Assembly: GCA_963667315.1 (NCBI GenBank)
Contig: OY763325.1
Span: 1,674,001-1,738,000 of the forward strand
Source of the DNA: DAINPP01 sp963667315
GTDB taxonomy: Bacteria > Thermotogota > Thermotogae > MWEM01
Reading direction: 5' to 3'
Length of the DNA stretch: 64,000 nt
Of the stretch, positions 35,494 to 44,235 are shown in pieces. Every line of letters begins with the position of its first letter. Positions within the stretch are counted from its first letter, which is position 1. The position numbers and the translations under genes were made by a program. Below the pieces are notes generated by a model. The model was not told where the DNA came from, searched no databases, and saw only the letters and a program-made list of their open reading frames with translations.

Positions 35494-36389
35494 AGAGGGC
35501 ATTTGTATTCCCGGGACAGGGATCACAGAAAACAGGAATGGGAAACGACCTTTTACAGGGGATTCCAGAATACAAAGACTATTACGAAAAAGCAGCCAAT
35601 GCTATAGGGGAAGATTTATACGATATTATCAACTCGGAAGATGATACAAAACTCACACTCACACAGTTCACGCAGCCGGCAATACTCACGACGAGTGTTA
35701 TCGCATATGAGCATACATTAAAGACAACTGACCTCAAACCGGAAGCGATGGCAGGACATTCTCTCGGAGAATGGACAGCGCTTGTTGCAGCAGGTGTATT
35801 GAAGTTCGAAGATGCAGTGAGACTGGTTCATCTCAGGGGAAAGTATATGAGTGAGGCATGCCCTCCCGGTGTGGGAACGATGGCAGCCGTACTCGGACTT
35901 GAGGCATATGAAATAGAAGAAGCATTGAGGGACATCAAAGACGTTTGTCTTGCAAACATCAACTCACCGGGACAGATTGTTATCAGCGGAGCTGCGTCCG
36001 AATTTGATGCAGCTGAAGAAGCGTTGAAAGCCAAGGGGGCAAAGCGGTTTATCAGATTAACCGTAAGCGGACCGTTCCATTCACCGCTTATTGAGAATGC
36101 AAAGATCAACCTCAAGAAAGATATTGACAAGGTTCAGTTCAGTGAACCGAAAGTACCGGTTTATCAAAATGTCGATGCAAAGCCACATACAGACCTGGAA
36201 GTGATAAAAGAAAACCTGATAAAGCAGATCACTTCGCCTGTCAGATGGACAGAGACAATTCAAAACATGATATCTGACGGGTTTAAAGAGTTTTACGAGA
36301 TCGGACATGGGGGGGTGTTAAGCGGACTAATCAAACGAATTGACCGAAGTGTAAAAAATGAAAGATTTGACAAATTTTCAAAAAAATAA
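35490..36389 (+). CDS. fabD: Malonyl-CoA:ACP transacylase
   Basis: 299 residues. It loads malonate from CoA onto acyl carrier protein. The nucleophile is Ser91 in GHSLGEW and the histidine is His197 in SGPFHSPLI. The N-terminal motif FPGQGSQKTGMG is present. Length is typical. It is coupled to fabK by a 4-base overlap and followed 42 bases later by acpP. Confidence 0.96.
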   Translation: MKRAFVFPGQGSQKTGMGNDLLQGIPEYKDYYEKAANAIGEDLYDIINSEDDTKLTLTQFTQPAILTTSVIAYEHTLKTTDLKPEAMAGHSLGEWTALVAAGVLKFEDAVRLVHLRGKYMSEACPPGVGTMAAVLGLEAYEIEEALRDIKDVCLANINSPGQIVISGAASEFDAAEEALKAKGAKRFIRLTVSGPFHSPLIENAKINLKKDIDKVQFSEPKVPVYQNVDAKPHTDLEVIKENLIKQITSPVRWTETIQNMISDGFKEFYEIGHGGVLSGLIKRIDRSVKNERFDKFSKK

Positions 36390-36431
36390 CTCAAAATATG
36401 AAATAATAAAATTAATTGGAGGAAATCTAAA

Positions 36432-36683
36432 ATGACAAAAAACGATATCATAAAGAAGGTAAATGAAATAATAGCAGAAAGTCTCGACGTGGATCTTGAA
36501 GAAGTAACACCGGAAGCATCACTCACTGAGGACATCGGAGCAGATTCCCTGGAACTCGTAGACCTCACAATGGACTTTGAAGATGAATTTGATGTTAAGA
36601 TTGAAAGTGCCGAACTCGCTGAAATCAATACAGTTGGCGAAATCACAGAACTTCTTCTCAAGAAACTTGAAGTAGCCGCATAA
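36432..36683 (+). CDS. acpP: Acyl carrier protein
   Basis: 83 residues, ATG after TTGGAGGAAATCTAAA. Its Ser39 in GADSLELVDL carries the 4'-phosphopantetheine arm that holds growing acyl chains. The four-helix, acidic profile and length are typical. Last gene of the fab row, closed by stacked hairpins and a strong terminator. Confidence 0.97.
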   Translation: MTKNDIIKKVNEIIAESLDVDLEEVTPEASLTEDIGADSLELVDLTMDFEDEFDVKIESAELAEINTVGEITELLLKKLEVAA

Positions 36684-36716
36684 TTAAAGATTTAAGATAC
36701 TCCCATATTCTTGATA

Positions 36717-36760
36717 CCGTCTCTTGAGACGGGAACCCGTCTGAAAAGACGGGTTTTTTT
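36717..36760 (+). terminator. Terminator with overlapping alternative hairpin after acpP
   Basis: The terminator stem AACCCGTCT-GAAA-AGACGGGTT (36734-36755) is followed by seven or more T. Just upstream, CCGTCTC-TT-GAGACGG (36717-36732) forms its own stem, and GACGGG of this stem can also pair with CCCGTC of the terminator. The four segments can therefore fold in two exclusive ways, as in attenuators. Confidence 0.8.
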
Positions 36761-36983
36761 GTTATAATAACAAAGAGAAGGATAAAATATTAAGACAAAC
36801 TGAATGCGTTTAAAGTAAGATAAAGAATTCCCCATCCTCTCCATCAAATGTTTGACGATTATACAATAAAGAGGTGATTTAAAGTTGGAATACAGTTTGT
36901 TTTGTATCCATTACGAGATGGTTTATTGATTGGAACACATCGGGAAAACCTGTATTATCTTTTATATAAGTCAAGGAGGCAAT
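36761..36983 (+). other. Leader region with a possible 14-codon upstream peptide
   Basis: This gap between acpP and the next gene holds TATAAT (36763-36768) without a clear -35. It also holds a well-placed ribosome site, GAGGTG (36870-36876), before TTG 36885, which opens a 14-codon frame ending at TGA 36927-36929. That frame is in register with the next gene, which has its own AAGGAGG site. A leader peptide is possible but unproven. Confidence 0.35.
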
Positions 36984-37958
36984 ATGAACAGAGAAAAATT
37001 TGTTGAACTATTGAAGGCAAGAAAATTATCTGAAGAACAAATCTCCGAAAGTATTGAAACCGTTGAAAAAATGGAACGGTATCTTTCAGAAAAAGAGTCC
37101 TGTATCGATACAACCACAACCGACCAAGTAGCCGAATATCTCTCCGAACTCATGCGTAAAAAAGAAAATACCATTCCCAATCTGATTGCCCTGACAAGAA
37201 TCTTCTACATCCATGAAAGAAATGACATCTATATCCATTTCCTCAAGGTCCTCGGCGGGCTTGGTGTCATCGATAATATCAAAAGACGAATGATAAAATA
37301 CGCCGGAAAAGAGATCACAGACGAAATATTCGATCACCTTGAAGAACCTCCACTGGGAACGAATTTCAAAAAAATGCCGGAATTCACCCAGACACTGATG
37401 AAAAGGGTGGAGGAAAAACTTCCACCTGAACAGTTTGAACACATCTTCGCCGGAAACAATCATGGACTCAGTGAAGAAGCCATGAAAAGCGAAAAAGAGC
37501 GATATGAAAAAGCTGAATCGCTTGATGTATACCTCAAAGACAGACATGATAGAAAAGTGGGTGAATTACAGCATCACGCTGATACGGGAAAGGTCTGGTT
37601 TGAACAGCAGATCACTCAGGATATCGTCGATTTCGTCAAATCCAATCAGGAAATCCTTTCGGCAGTTCGGAAAGACGACAAACTCTATGTCACCAAAATC
37701 CCCTACGAAGCTCATAGTTATTTGCATGCGGAAGACGAACGCTTCAAACGCTATTTCGCCTGTCATTGCCCATTCGCCAGAGAATCCATCCTTGACGGAA
37801 AAGAAGTCTCCGCCAACTGGTGCTATTGCAGTGCAGGATTTGCCAAATTCCCATTTGAACAGATTCTGGGAAGAGAATTGAAGGTAAAATTACTGGAATC
37901 TCCACTGAAAGGCGATATGGTTTGCAGGTTTGAAATCGATATCAGCAAAGAAGTCTGA
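36984..37958 (+). CDS. Protein of unknown function with two Cys-x-Cys motifs
   Basis: 324 residues; ATG 36984 follows AAGGAGG (36973-36979). There is no signal peptide, so it is cytoplasmic. Residues 1-170 are helical and charged. The C-terminal third has Cys260-His-Cys262 (CHCPFARE) and Cys280-Tyr-Cys282 (WCYCSAGF), followed by a beta-rich end (LKVKLLESPLKGDM), which looks like a small-molecule or metal-binding domain of the V4R/thiazoline-hydrolase kind. I do not recognise a named function. Monocistronic between the fab terminator and a hairpin at 37995-38031. Confidence 0.75.
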   Translation: MNREKFVELLKARKLSEEQISESIETVEKMERYLSEKESCIDTTTTDQVAEYLSELMRKKENTIPNLIALTRIFYIHERNDIYIHFLKVLGGLGVIDNIKRRMIKYAGKEITDEIFDHLEEPPLGTNFKKMPEFTQTLMKRVEEKLPPEQFEHIFAGNNHGLSEEAMKSEKERYEKAESLDVYLKDRHDRKVGELQHHADTGKVWFEQQITQDIVDFVKSNQEILSAVRKDDKLYVTKIPYEAHSYLHAEDERFKRYFACHCPFARESILDGKEVSANWCYCSAGFAKFPFEQILGRELKVKLLESPLKGDMVCRFEIDISKEV

Positions 37959-38263
37959 ATTTTTATACATCGGACTCCAAAAATTCTTTAAAAACAGGAA
38001 GTTTTTGTATTGGGATGCATAAAACTTCCTGATTAATCTTTTCCAGAAGAAAACTTTGTAAAATCTTATCAACTCTTCATTTAAAATATTAGATTGTGAG
38101 AAAAAAGATCTCTAATTGAAGATTTTTTAATATGTTTTTTCATAATTAAGATAAAACCCATGCTGCTGATATTTCACCTCATATCATACTTTTTCTAAAA
38201 TATCTTTTTTTAAAATTTATCCTGTTATAATCCATATGATGATTTCAAACGGGAGATGACAGT
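37959..38263 (+). other. AT-rich intergenic stretch with hairpins upstream of the CAT-like gene
   Basis: No gene is seen in these 305 bases. It holds the perfect 11-bp inverted repeat CAGGAAGTTTT / AAAACTTCCTG (37995-38031), which may end the preceding gene although its T tract is weak. An A/T hairpin, AAAAAAGATCT...AGATTTTTT, lies near 38101-38128. Confidence 0.5.
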
Positions 38264-38905
38264 ATGGGGTTCAGGAAAATAGATGTGGAAAACTGGTACA
38301 GAAAGGAACATTTTAATCATTTTTATAACAAATTAAACTGCGCCTACAGTGTAACTGAGCATATTCAGATAACAGTATTGCAGGACACAATTCGGAAAAG
38401 AGGATTAAAGTTTTACCCGGTCATGCTTTACTTGATTTCAAAGGCTGTAAATGATCATGATGAATTCAAGACAGCTGTTGATGAGAATGATGGTGTCGGC
38501 ATATGGGATCAGCTCAGCCCAAGTTATACCATTTTTCATCCGGATGACAAATCCTATTCGGGTATATGGACACATTATTCAGAAGATTTTGAAAGGTTTT
38601 ACGACGATTGTCTATGTGATGTCGAACGATACCGGCATATCAAGGGGTTTTCAGTGAAATCAGATGAACCCTTAAACACTTTTTCCGTTTCAAATCTACC
38701 GTGGATTGATTTTTCTTCCTTTCATCTTCAGATCGAGGCAAAATATCTCGCCCCAATCATCACATTTGGAAAATACACACAGAAAGCGGAAGCGATTTCG
38801 CTTCCAGTCAACATCCGTATGCATCATGCTGTCTGTGACGGCTACCATATTCACCTGTTTTTTGAAAGCCTGAAACAGCATATATCATGTTTTCTCGCTG
38901 AGTAA
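38264..38905 (+). CDS. Chloramphenicol acetyltransferase-like protein (type A)
   Basis: 213 residues, ATG after GGGAGATGACAGT. Type A CAT enzymes form trimers and acetylate chloramphenicol from acetyl-CoA in the cytoplasm. The catalytic motif HHAVCDGYH is intact (His188, Asp192). The N-terminal YRKEHFNHF and the GIWDQLSPSYTIFHPDD region match the family, and length is normal. Chromosomal CAT-like genes occur in many bacteria and may have other natural substrates, so resistance is not implied by sequence alone. It converges on an Eis-like acetyltransferase gene. Confidence 0.9.
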   Translation: MGFRKIDVENWYRKEHFNHFYNKLNCAYSVTEHIQITVLQDTIRKRGLKFYPVMLYLISKAVNDHDEFKTAVDENDGVGIWDQLSPSYTIFHPDDKSYSGIWTHYSEDFERFYDDCLCDVERYRHIKGFSVKSDEPLNTFSVSNLPWIDFSSFHLQIEAKYLAPIITFGKYTQKAEAISLPVNIRMHHAVCDGYHIHLFFESLKQHISCFLAE

Positions 38906-38961
38906 AGATGATGTTGCTTCAGACAGATAGTTTCAATGTTTTTCAAAAACTGAACCTCTTT

Positions 38962-40131
38962 TCAAAAACCGTATTCGAGATAGGTCGTCATCTTAGGCAG
39001 GTCCTGAGCAGGCACAAAACCGTTGAGACATTCGACCTTTCCGGAAGCGATCATCTCCGAAAAGTCTGTATGTCCGGAAATAATGCTTGAAAAGGCGTTG
39101 ATATCACATACCATATCGGCATGTTCTGTTTTTTCAACGGCTAATACCCCATCTTTTACCTTTAAATTAAAGACACCATCGTTCCATTCGGCAAAGGGAT
39201 CTGTTATCTTCAGGTTGAATTCACAATCCGGACTGTTCAACGCAAGCCCATCTAAAGCTGAAACATCTACTATACGAATCATCGAACGCTGTCTGATAAA
39301 AGAGTCAGTCGTTTGCTCCGTTAAAAACGGCCAGATAGCCAGATCTTTCGGAAAATAAACAACAACTCTTGAACATTGAAGCGAAAGAGAGGCGATAAAT
39401 TTCATAATGGCGTTCAAAACGTCCCGATTGTCATAACAGACGTTTCCAATAACGAGGGTCGTTCCTTCTTTTTTTGTCATATATTTTAATGTCAATAATC
39501 CGACAACTTGATTGTCTTTTTTCATCGACACAACCTGTCTGGTGATATCTGTATCTCCGATTGACGTCAATTCCATATCCCAGTGAATCTTTTCCTTCTG
39601 TATAAAATTGTAATGCTGTGAGGCGAAGCGTTTGTAATAGGCGATAACTTCCTCATCGGCATCTTTTGAATGATGAAGCTGATACGCTTCCGAGGGAAGG
39701 TCTTTGTCGATGACCGAGGGTGAAAGATGATGTTCTGCCGTTTCATCGAACTGTTCCCAGCCGTATTTCCTGTAAAAACTAACACTGAAGGGATAAAGGA
39801 CAGAGACCTTGACGCCTTCTTTTTTCATCTGTATCAGAGATTCTTTTAACAGGGCTCTTACAGCTCCCTGTCCTCGTTTAAAAGCATTTGAAGCCAGCGT
39901 TGCTATGCCGCCCATCTTGACAATGGAATTTCTGAGTCTCATATCCATATGGAGTAAATACAACGATGACAGGTATTCCCTCCCATCCTTCATGGTATAA
40001 ACATCAAACAGGCCAGCGGCACCGAATTCCTCAAACTTGTCAAGAAAATGCATATCCTTATTTTCGACGTCAAAAGAAAATCTGATTAATTCACGAATAT
40101 CGTTGTTTACGGTCGTTTTGATAAATTCCAA
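38962..40131 (-). CDS. Eis-like GNAT N-acetyltransferase
   Basis: 389 residues, starting at TTG 40131 behind AAGGTGG. It has two GNAT-type domains and a C-terminal SCP2-like domain, the Eis layout. The acetyl-CoA loop is GGIATLASNAFKRGQGAVRALL (cut here: GQGAVRALL, about 88-96). YRKYGWEQFDE (about 124-134) is the usual follow-up motif. Mycobacterial Eis acetylates aminoglycosides and other amines; the substrate here is unknown. It ends 56 bases from the CAT-like gene, facing it. Confidence 0.85.
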   Translation of the reverse strand: MEFIKTTVNNDIRELIRFSFDVENKDMHFLDKFEEFGAAGLFDVYTMKDGREYLSSLYLLHMDMRLRNSIVKMGGIATLASNAFKRGQGAVRALLKESLIQMKKEGVKVSVLYPFSVSFYRKYGWEQFDETAEHHLSPSVIDKDLPSEAYQLHHSKDADEEVIAYYKRFASQHYNFIQKEKIHWDMELTSIGDTDITRQVVSMKKDNQVVGLLTLKYMTKKEGTTLVIGNVCYDNRDVLNAIMKFIASLSLQCSRVVVYFPKDLAIWPFLTEQTTDSFIRQRSMIRIVDVSALDGLALNSPDCEFNLKITDPFAEWNDGVFNLKVKDGVLAVEKTEHADMVCDINAFSSIISGHTDFSEMIASGKVECLNGFVPAQDLPKMTTYLEYGF

Positions 40132-40202
40132 AAAAGCACCACCTTTTTAAAATATAAACACATTCCTTTATACCACAGTTAAGCGTTTATTTAAATCAAC
40201 AA

Positions 40203-40236
40203 AATCCCCTGAACACCAGGCACCATTCAGGGGATT
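40203..40236 (-). terminator. Terminator of the sugar operon
   Basis: Perfect 11-bp stem AATCCCCTGAA / TTCAGGGGATT with a 12-base loop. On the minus strand it is followed by TTTTGTTGATTT. It lies 18 bases after the stop of the last operon gene. Confidence 0.85.
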
Positions 40237-40254
40237 CTGTTTTTATCCATAAGT

Positions 40255-42423
40255 TCAAACGTTAAAAATAGCCTTTTCCATCATATCCAATAAACTATCA
40301 GCCATCTCAAAATCCGTCGATTCCGAAACGATTCTCAACAGGGGTTCTGTTCCGGATGGTCGGAGCAGACACCAGCTGTCGTTTTCGAGATAAATCTTCA
40401 TGCCATCAAGTCTGTCGATCTTTGTGACCTTAAACGATCCGATTTTATGATGTTCAGAGGCCATGAAGTGATCCATACTAACCTTCAGTTTAGGCGTGAG
40501 TCGGAAGTCCGATTCCGACTGATAATAACATTTCCCGTTCAGTTGATAAATCTCATTAAGAATTGTAGACAGGCTCTTTCCGGTCTTAACCAACATTTCC
40601 ATGATCAGCATGGCGGTGTATATGCCGTCTTTCTCCATGATATGTCCTCTGACGGTTACCCCACCACTACTTTCTCCACCAAGCAGCAGGTCATTATCTC
40701 TCACACTGTTGGCGATGTACTTGAAGCCGACAGGCACTTCATGACAGGTTTCTCCCAGTTTTTCGCATAACAGATCGATATTATGACTTGTCGCAATGTT
40801 TCTGACAACGCCGCCCTTTTCACCCTTTATCTCATGCAGATAATAATATACCAGCAGGATCACATCATTTGCCGGGATATAATTTCCCCTTTCATCCACG
40901 AGCGCAATCCTGTCGGCATCTCCATCCACAGCTATTCCAAGATCAAAGCTGTTTTCTTTCATAAACTGAATGAGTGAGGCAAGTGAAGCCTCTGAGGGTG
41001 CCGGTGATTTCCCACCGAATAGGGGATCAACCCTGGAATGTATCGTCACCAGATCACATCTCGCACCGATCAATGCCATCTGCAAGGTGCTGGTTCCTGC
41101 CCCGTACATGGGATCAAAACAGACTCTCGGATTCTTTTCACGAATCGATTTGATATCGATCTGTTTTTCGATGTAATCCAGATAGGCATTTCTGAAATCT
41201 TCGAGTTTGATGTATGCATTTTTCAACGCCTTGTTGTAATTCACCCAGGGTATCATATTGACCGGGGTGGAATTGGCAATCTCCTGTATGCGTTCCGTAA
41301 TCTCTATTGATGCGGGAAGGCCTTCATGGGTTTCAAATTTGATCCCATTATAATCAGGTGGATTATGCGATGCGGTAAAGACTATGCCACCACCGGCTCC
41401 CATTTCAAGAACGGTGAAGGTAACGAGTGGGGTGGGCGTTGCACTTTTACTGAGATAGACTTTGATGTTATTCGCTGCAAAAACCTCCGCAGCCATCTTT
41501 GAAAAATCCTCTGAAAGGAATCGATTATCATACCCGATGACAATACCCCTGTCATCGAGATGATTCTCAATGAGATAGGTGGAGATGCCGTGAATGACCT
41601 TTCGAACGTTCATACTGGTAAAACCACGTCCAATTCGAGCTCGCCATCCTCCAGTACCAAACCTGATCTTTCTTTCTTCCATGATGGCTCGATTTTCTAT
41701 CTCGCGCATGGACAATTGTTCTTCAACTATATCCAGATCCTCTTTAGTGTTGACGCCAAGATATTCTGATTCATCCAGGCTCTTAAAACATCCCGCTTTG
41801 TTGCCATCCGCGATGATCAGATTGATGAGTTCCGGAATATAGTATTCTCCCGTCTTCGGATCGGGTTTAATTCGGTTCAAAACCCGTCGGACTGCCTCAC
41901 TTTTCACAATCAAAGGCCCCATAAAATATTCATAAGGCGGATTCCCCACTGGACTTTCATGTTCCAGCAATTTAGTAACACGCTCCCCTTCACGTTTTAC
42001 CAGCGCATAGGGGTAGGTGTTCCAGGCAATCCCCGAAAGAAAGGTTACGGCATTTTTCTGAAGTTCATGTGTATTGATCATCCCCGCTATCGAGGCTTCT
42101 CTGATGAGAACGGTATCGGAATACATGATGAGCAGATCATCATCCTCTTCAATCACTTCAATCGCCTTTTTCAAGGCATCAGCAGTACCAAGCGCCTCAT
42201 TCTGAAAGGCATATCTGAAATACCCCTTATCTTTCAACACCCCATCGAATGATTCACGATCGGATTCTTTTATCACAATAATCGTCTCAAATTGTTTCTT
42301 GATCTGTTTAATCTTCTCCACGATATGAAGGATCATGGGTGTTTCTCCAACCAGAGCAAGTGGTTTCGGTTCGCTTGAATCAAAATTCTTTCCCGTTCCG
42401 GCAGCCAGTAATATTACTTTCAT
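40255..42423 (-). CDS. Fused sugar-phosphate nucleotidyltransferase and phosphohexomutase
   Basis: 722 residues, ATG after AAAGGAGAACAT. Residues 1-235 match a GlmU-type nucleotidyltransferase: LLAAGTGKNF at the N terminus, NEALGTADALKKA near 75, MYSDTVL near 100, TGEYYIPELI near 193 and GVNTKED. Residues about 250-722 are an alpha-phosphohexomutase: phosphoserine loop TASHNPP (Ser352), metal loop DGDADR (about 500), sugar loop GGESSGG and phosphate loop RPSGTEP near the end. Together these would turn a hexose-6-phosphate into a nucleotide sugar. The transferase glycine loop has GKN where GTR is usual, so its activity is uncertain. Last gene of the sugar operon. Confidence 0.87.
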   Translation of the reverse strand: MKVILLAAGTGKNFDSSEPKPLALVGETPMILHIVEKIKQIKKQFETIIVIKESDRESFDGVLKDKGYFRYAFQNEALGTADALKKAIEVIEEDDDLLIMYSDTVLIREASIAGMINTHELQKNAVTFLSGIAWNTYPYALVKREGERVTKLLEHESPVGNPPYEYFMGPLIVKSEAVRRVLNRIKPDPKTGEYYIPELINLIIADGNKAGCFKSLDESEYLGVNTKEDLDIVEEQLSMREIENRAIMEERKIRFGTGGWRARIGRGFTSMNVRKVIHGISTYLIENHLDDRGIVIGYDNRFLSEDFSKMAAEVFAANNIKVYLSKSATPTPLVTFTVLEMGAGGGIVFTASHNPPDYNGIKFETHEGLPASIEITERIQEIANSTPVNMIPWVNYNKALKNAYIKLEDFRNAYLDYIEKQIDIKSIREKNPRVCFDPMYGAGTSTLQMALIGARCDLVTIHSRVDPLFGGKSPAPSEASLASLIQFMKENSFDLGIAVDGDADRIALVDERGNYIPANDVILLVYYYLHEIKGEKGGVVRNIATSHNIDLLCEKLGETCHEVPVGFKYIANSVRDNDLLLGGESSGGVTVRGHIMEKDGIYTAMLIMEMLVKTGKSLSTILNEIYQLNGKCYYQSESDFRLTPKLKVSMDHFMASEHHKIGSFKVTKIDRLDGMKIYLENDSWCLLRPSGTEPLLRIVSESTDFEMADSLLDMMEKAIFNV

Positions 42424-42436
42424 ATGTTCTCCTTTC

Positions 42437-43270
42437 CTACCCTTTAATTCCCGTATGTGTCATCCCTTCAACGACAAATTTCTGAAGGGCAAAATAGATG
42501 ATGAGCAGCGGAAGTATGGACAATACGGCACCCGTCAGAAGATAGTTCCAACGAGCAGAATACTGTGACTGGAATTGCGTCAGCGCCATTGTCAGCGTCA
42601 TCTTATCCTGTGTACTGATATACAGCACCGGTCTGAGCAGATCGTTCCAGTTGTTCATATAGGCGATGATAAAGATGGTGGATGTCTGTGTGCCGCTGAG
42701 TGGGAAAAAAACCCTGAAAAACATCTTATACGGACCGGCCCCGTCTATGGCCGCAGCATCTTCCAGATCTTTTGGAATGTTCTCGAAAAACTCCTTGTAC
42801 ATGAACGTTCCAAATGATCCAACGAGGAACGACGGGATGATCAACGGAGCGAAGGTATCCAGCCAACCGAGGTTAAGCATGAGTAAGAATTCAGGGATGA
42901 TCGTGACCTGAACGGGAATCATCATCGTTGCCAATAACAAACCGAAGACGATATTTTCCCCTTTAAAACGCATCCTCGCAAAGGCAAAACCCGCGAGTGA
43001 ACAGGTGAAAATCTGCCCGAGTGAGGCAAGAGTTGCAACGATAATACTGTTCAGCGTGTATTTCATGAAGTTGTAATCACGCAGTACGGTAATATAATTG
43101 TCAAACATTCCCTCTTTAAACAACTTGTCCGGTATCATCTGAGGTGGCATCTTGAAGATATTTTCCTCCGTACTGAATGAATTTGAAACCATCCAGAGAA
43201 ATGGAAAAACGGCTATGATTGCCACGATAATCAATAATATATAAATGATGGTCTTTTTCAGTATAGTCAT
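42437..43270 (-). CDS. Sugar ABC transporter permease (MalG family)
   Basis: 277 residues, ATG after AAGGGGTGATGAG. Six membrane segments are visible, and the EAA loop is DLEDAAAIDGAGPYKMFFRVFFPL (core: EDAAAIDGAG, about 178-187), which contacts the ATPase. It pairs with the MalF-type permease 11 bases upstream. No ATPase gene is in the operon, so a shared MsmK-type ATPase elsewhere is presumed. Substrate is unknown but probably a sugar or sugar derivative. Confidence 0.93.
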   Translation of the reverse strand: MTILKKTIIYILLIIVAIIAVFPFLWMVSNSFSTEENIFKMPPQMIPDKLFKEGMFDNYITVLRDYNFMKYTLNSIIVATLASLGQIFTCSLAGFAFARMRFKGENIVFGLLLATMMIPVQVTIIPEFLLMLNLGWLDTFAPLIIPSFLVGSFGTFMYKEFFENIPKDLEDAAAIDGAGPYKMFFRVFFPLSGTQTSTIFIIAYMNNWNDLLRPVLYISTQDKMTLTMALTQFQSQYSARWNYLLTGAVLSILPLLIIYFALQKFVVEGMTHTGIKG

Positions 43271-43281
43271 CTCATCACCCC

Positions 43282-44172
43282 TTAATACTGGTATTTAACC
43301 CATCGTTTTTTCAGGATGAAGTTAATATACGTTATGATGGCAACGATCGCAAGCAGCACATATGCCATGGCTGAAGCGTATCCCGTCTTGTAGAACAGAA
43401 ATCCGTTCAGATAAATGGAATAAACAAGGGTATTTGTCGCATTTGAAGGACCTCCCTGTGTCATCGTATAGATGATTTCAAAACTCTTGAACGAATTGAT
43501 GATCGCTATCGTAAAGACAAAGAACGTTGTCGGCGTGAGCAATGGTAATGTTATCTTCTTAAAACTCTGGAATTTGCTTGCCCCGTCAATTTTTGCCGCC
43601 TCATAATACATGTTAGGGATTTCCTGCAAGCCTGCAAGGAAGAGAATCATATAATAGCCCGCCATCTTCCAGACCTGAACCATCGCAACCACGATCAGGA
43701 CGATATTTTTATCCCCAAGCCATGAAGGGGGTGTGAGCTTAAACACATTTTCCAGTAAGGCGTTGATCAATCCATAGTTCGGGCTGAGCAGCCAGTTCCA
43801 GACAAGCCCTACGGCAACGGATGAGGTAACAACCGGCACAAAGTATGCCGATCTGAAAAAAGTGATCCCTTTAATTTTTGAGTTAACAAGCACTGCCAGT
43901 AAAAGTCCAAAGAACATAACACCAAGGACGTATACGAGTGAAAACACAAAGGTGTTTCCGAGAATCTGTAAAAAATCCGGATCATCAAATAGTTCGATAT
44001 AATTGGTTATCCCGATCCATTCAGGATCAGTCAGGATATCCCATTCGGTAAAACTGATCACAAAAGAGGCAATCATAGGTCCGAGCCTGAAGATAAACAG
44101 ACCTATCAGGGTTGGTATCAGGAATATCCACGGATGCCATGGTCGATACCAGCTGAATTGTGCTCTTTTCAT
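43282..44172 (-). CDS. Sugar ABC transporter permease (MalF family)
   Basis: 296 residues, ATG after GGGGGTGAAGATTT. About six membrane segments, starting WIFLIPTLIGLFIF. The EAA loop core is YEAAKIDGASKFQSF (about 187-201). It forms the membrane channel with the MalG-type partner. It lies between the binding-protein and MalG genes in the usual order for carbohydrate importers. Confidence 0.93.
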   Translation of the reverse strand: MKRAQFSWYRPWHPWIFLIPTLIGLFIFRLGPMIASFVISFTEWDILTDPEWIGITNYIELFDDPDFLQILGNTFVFSLVYVLGVMFFGLLLAVLVNSKIKGITFFRSAYFVPVVTSSVAVGLVWNWLLSPNYGLINALLENVFKLTPPSWLGDKNIVLIVVAMVQVWKMAGYYMILFLAGLQEIPNMYYEAAKIDGASKFQSFKKITLPLLTPTTFFVFTIAIINSFKSFEIIYTMTQGGPSNATNTLVYSIYLNGFLFYKTGYASAMAYVLLAIVAIITYINFILKKRWVKYQY

Positions 44173-44235
44173 AAATCTTCACCCCCTGAAAATTGAGGAA
44201 GGCCAATACAGCCTTCCCCGTTTAAAAATATCTTA

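Noticed and set aside
36885..36983. Possible in-frame TGA read-through or recoding joining the 14-codon leader to the gene at 36984
   Set aside because: The gene has its own AAGGAGG site and a sensible N terminus at 36984, and no selenocysteine or recoding element is visible; a leader peptide is the most that can be said.
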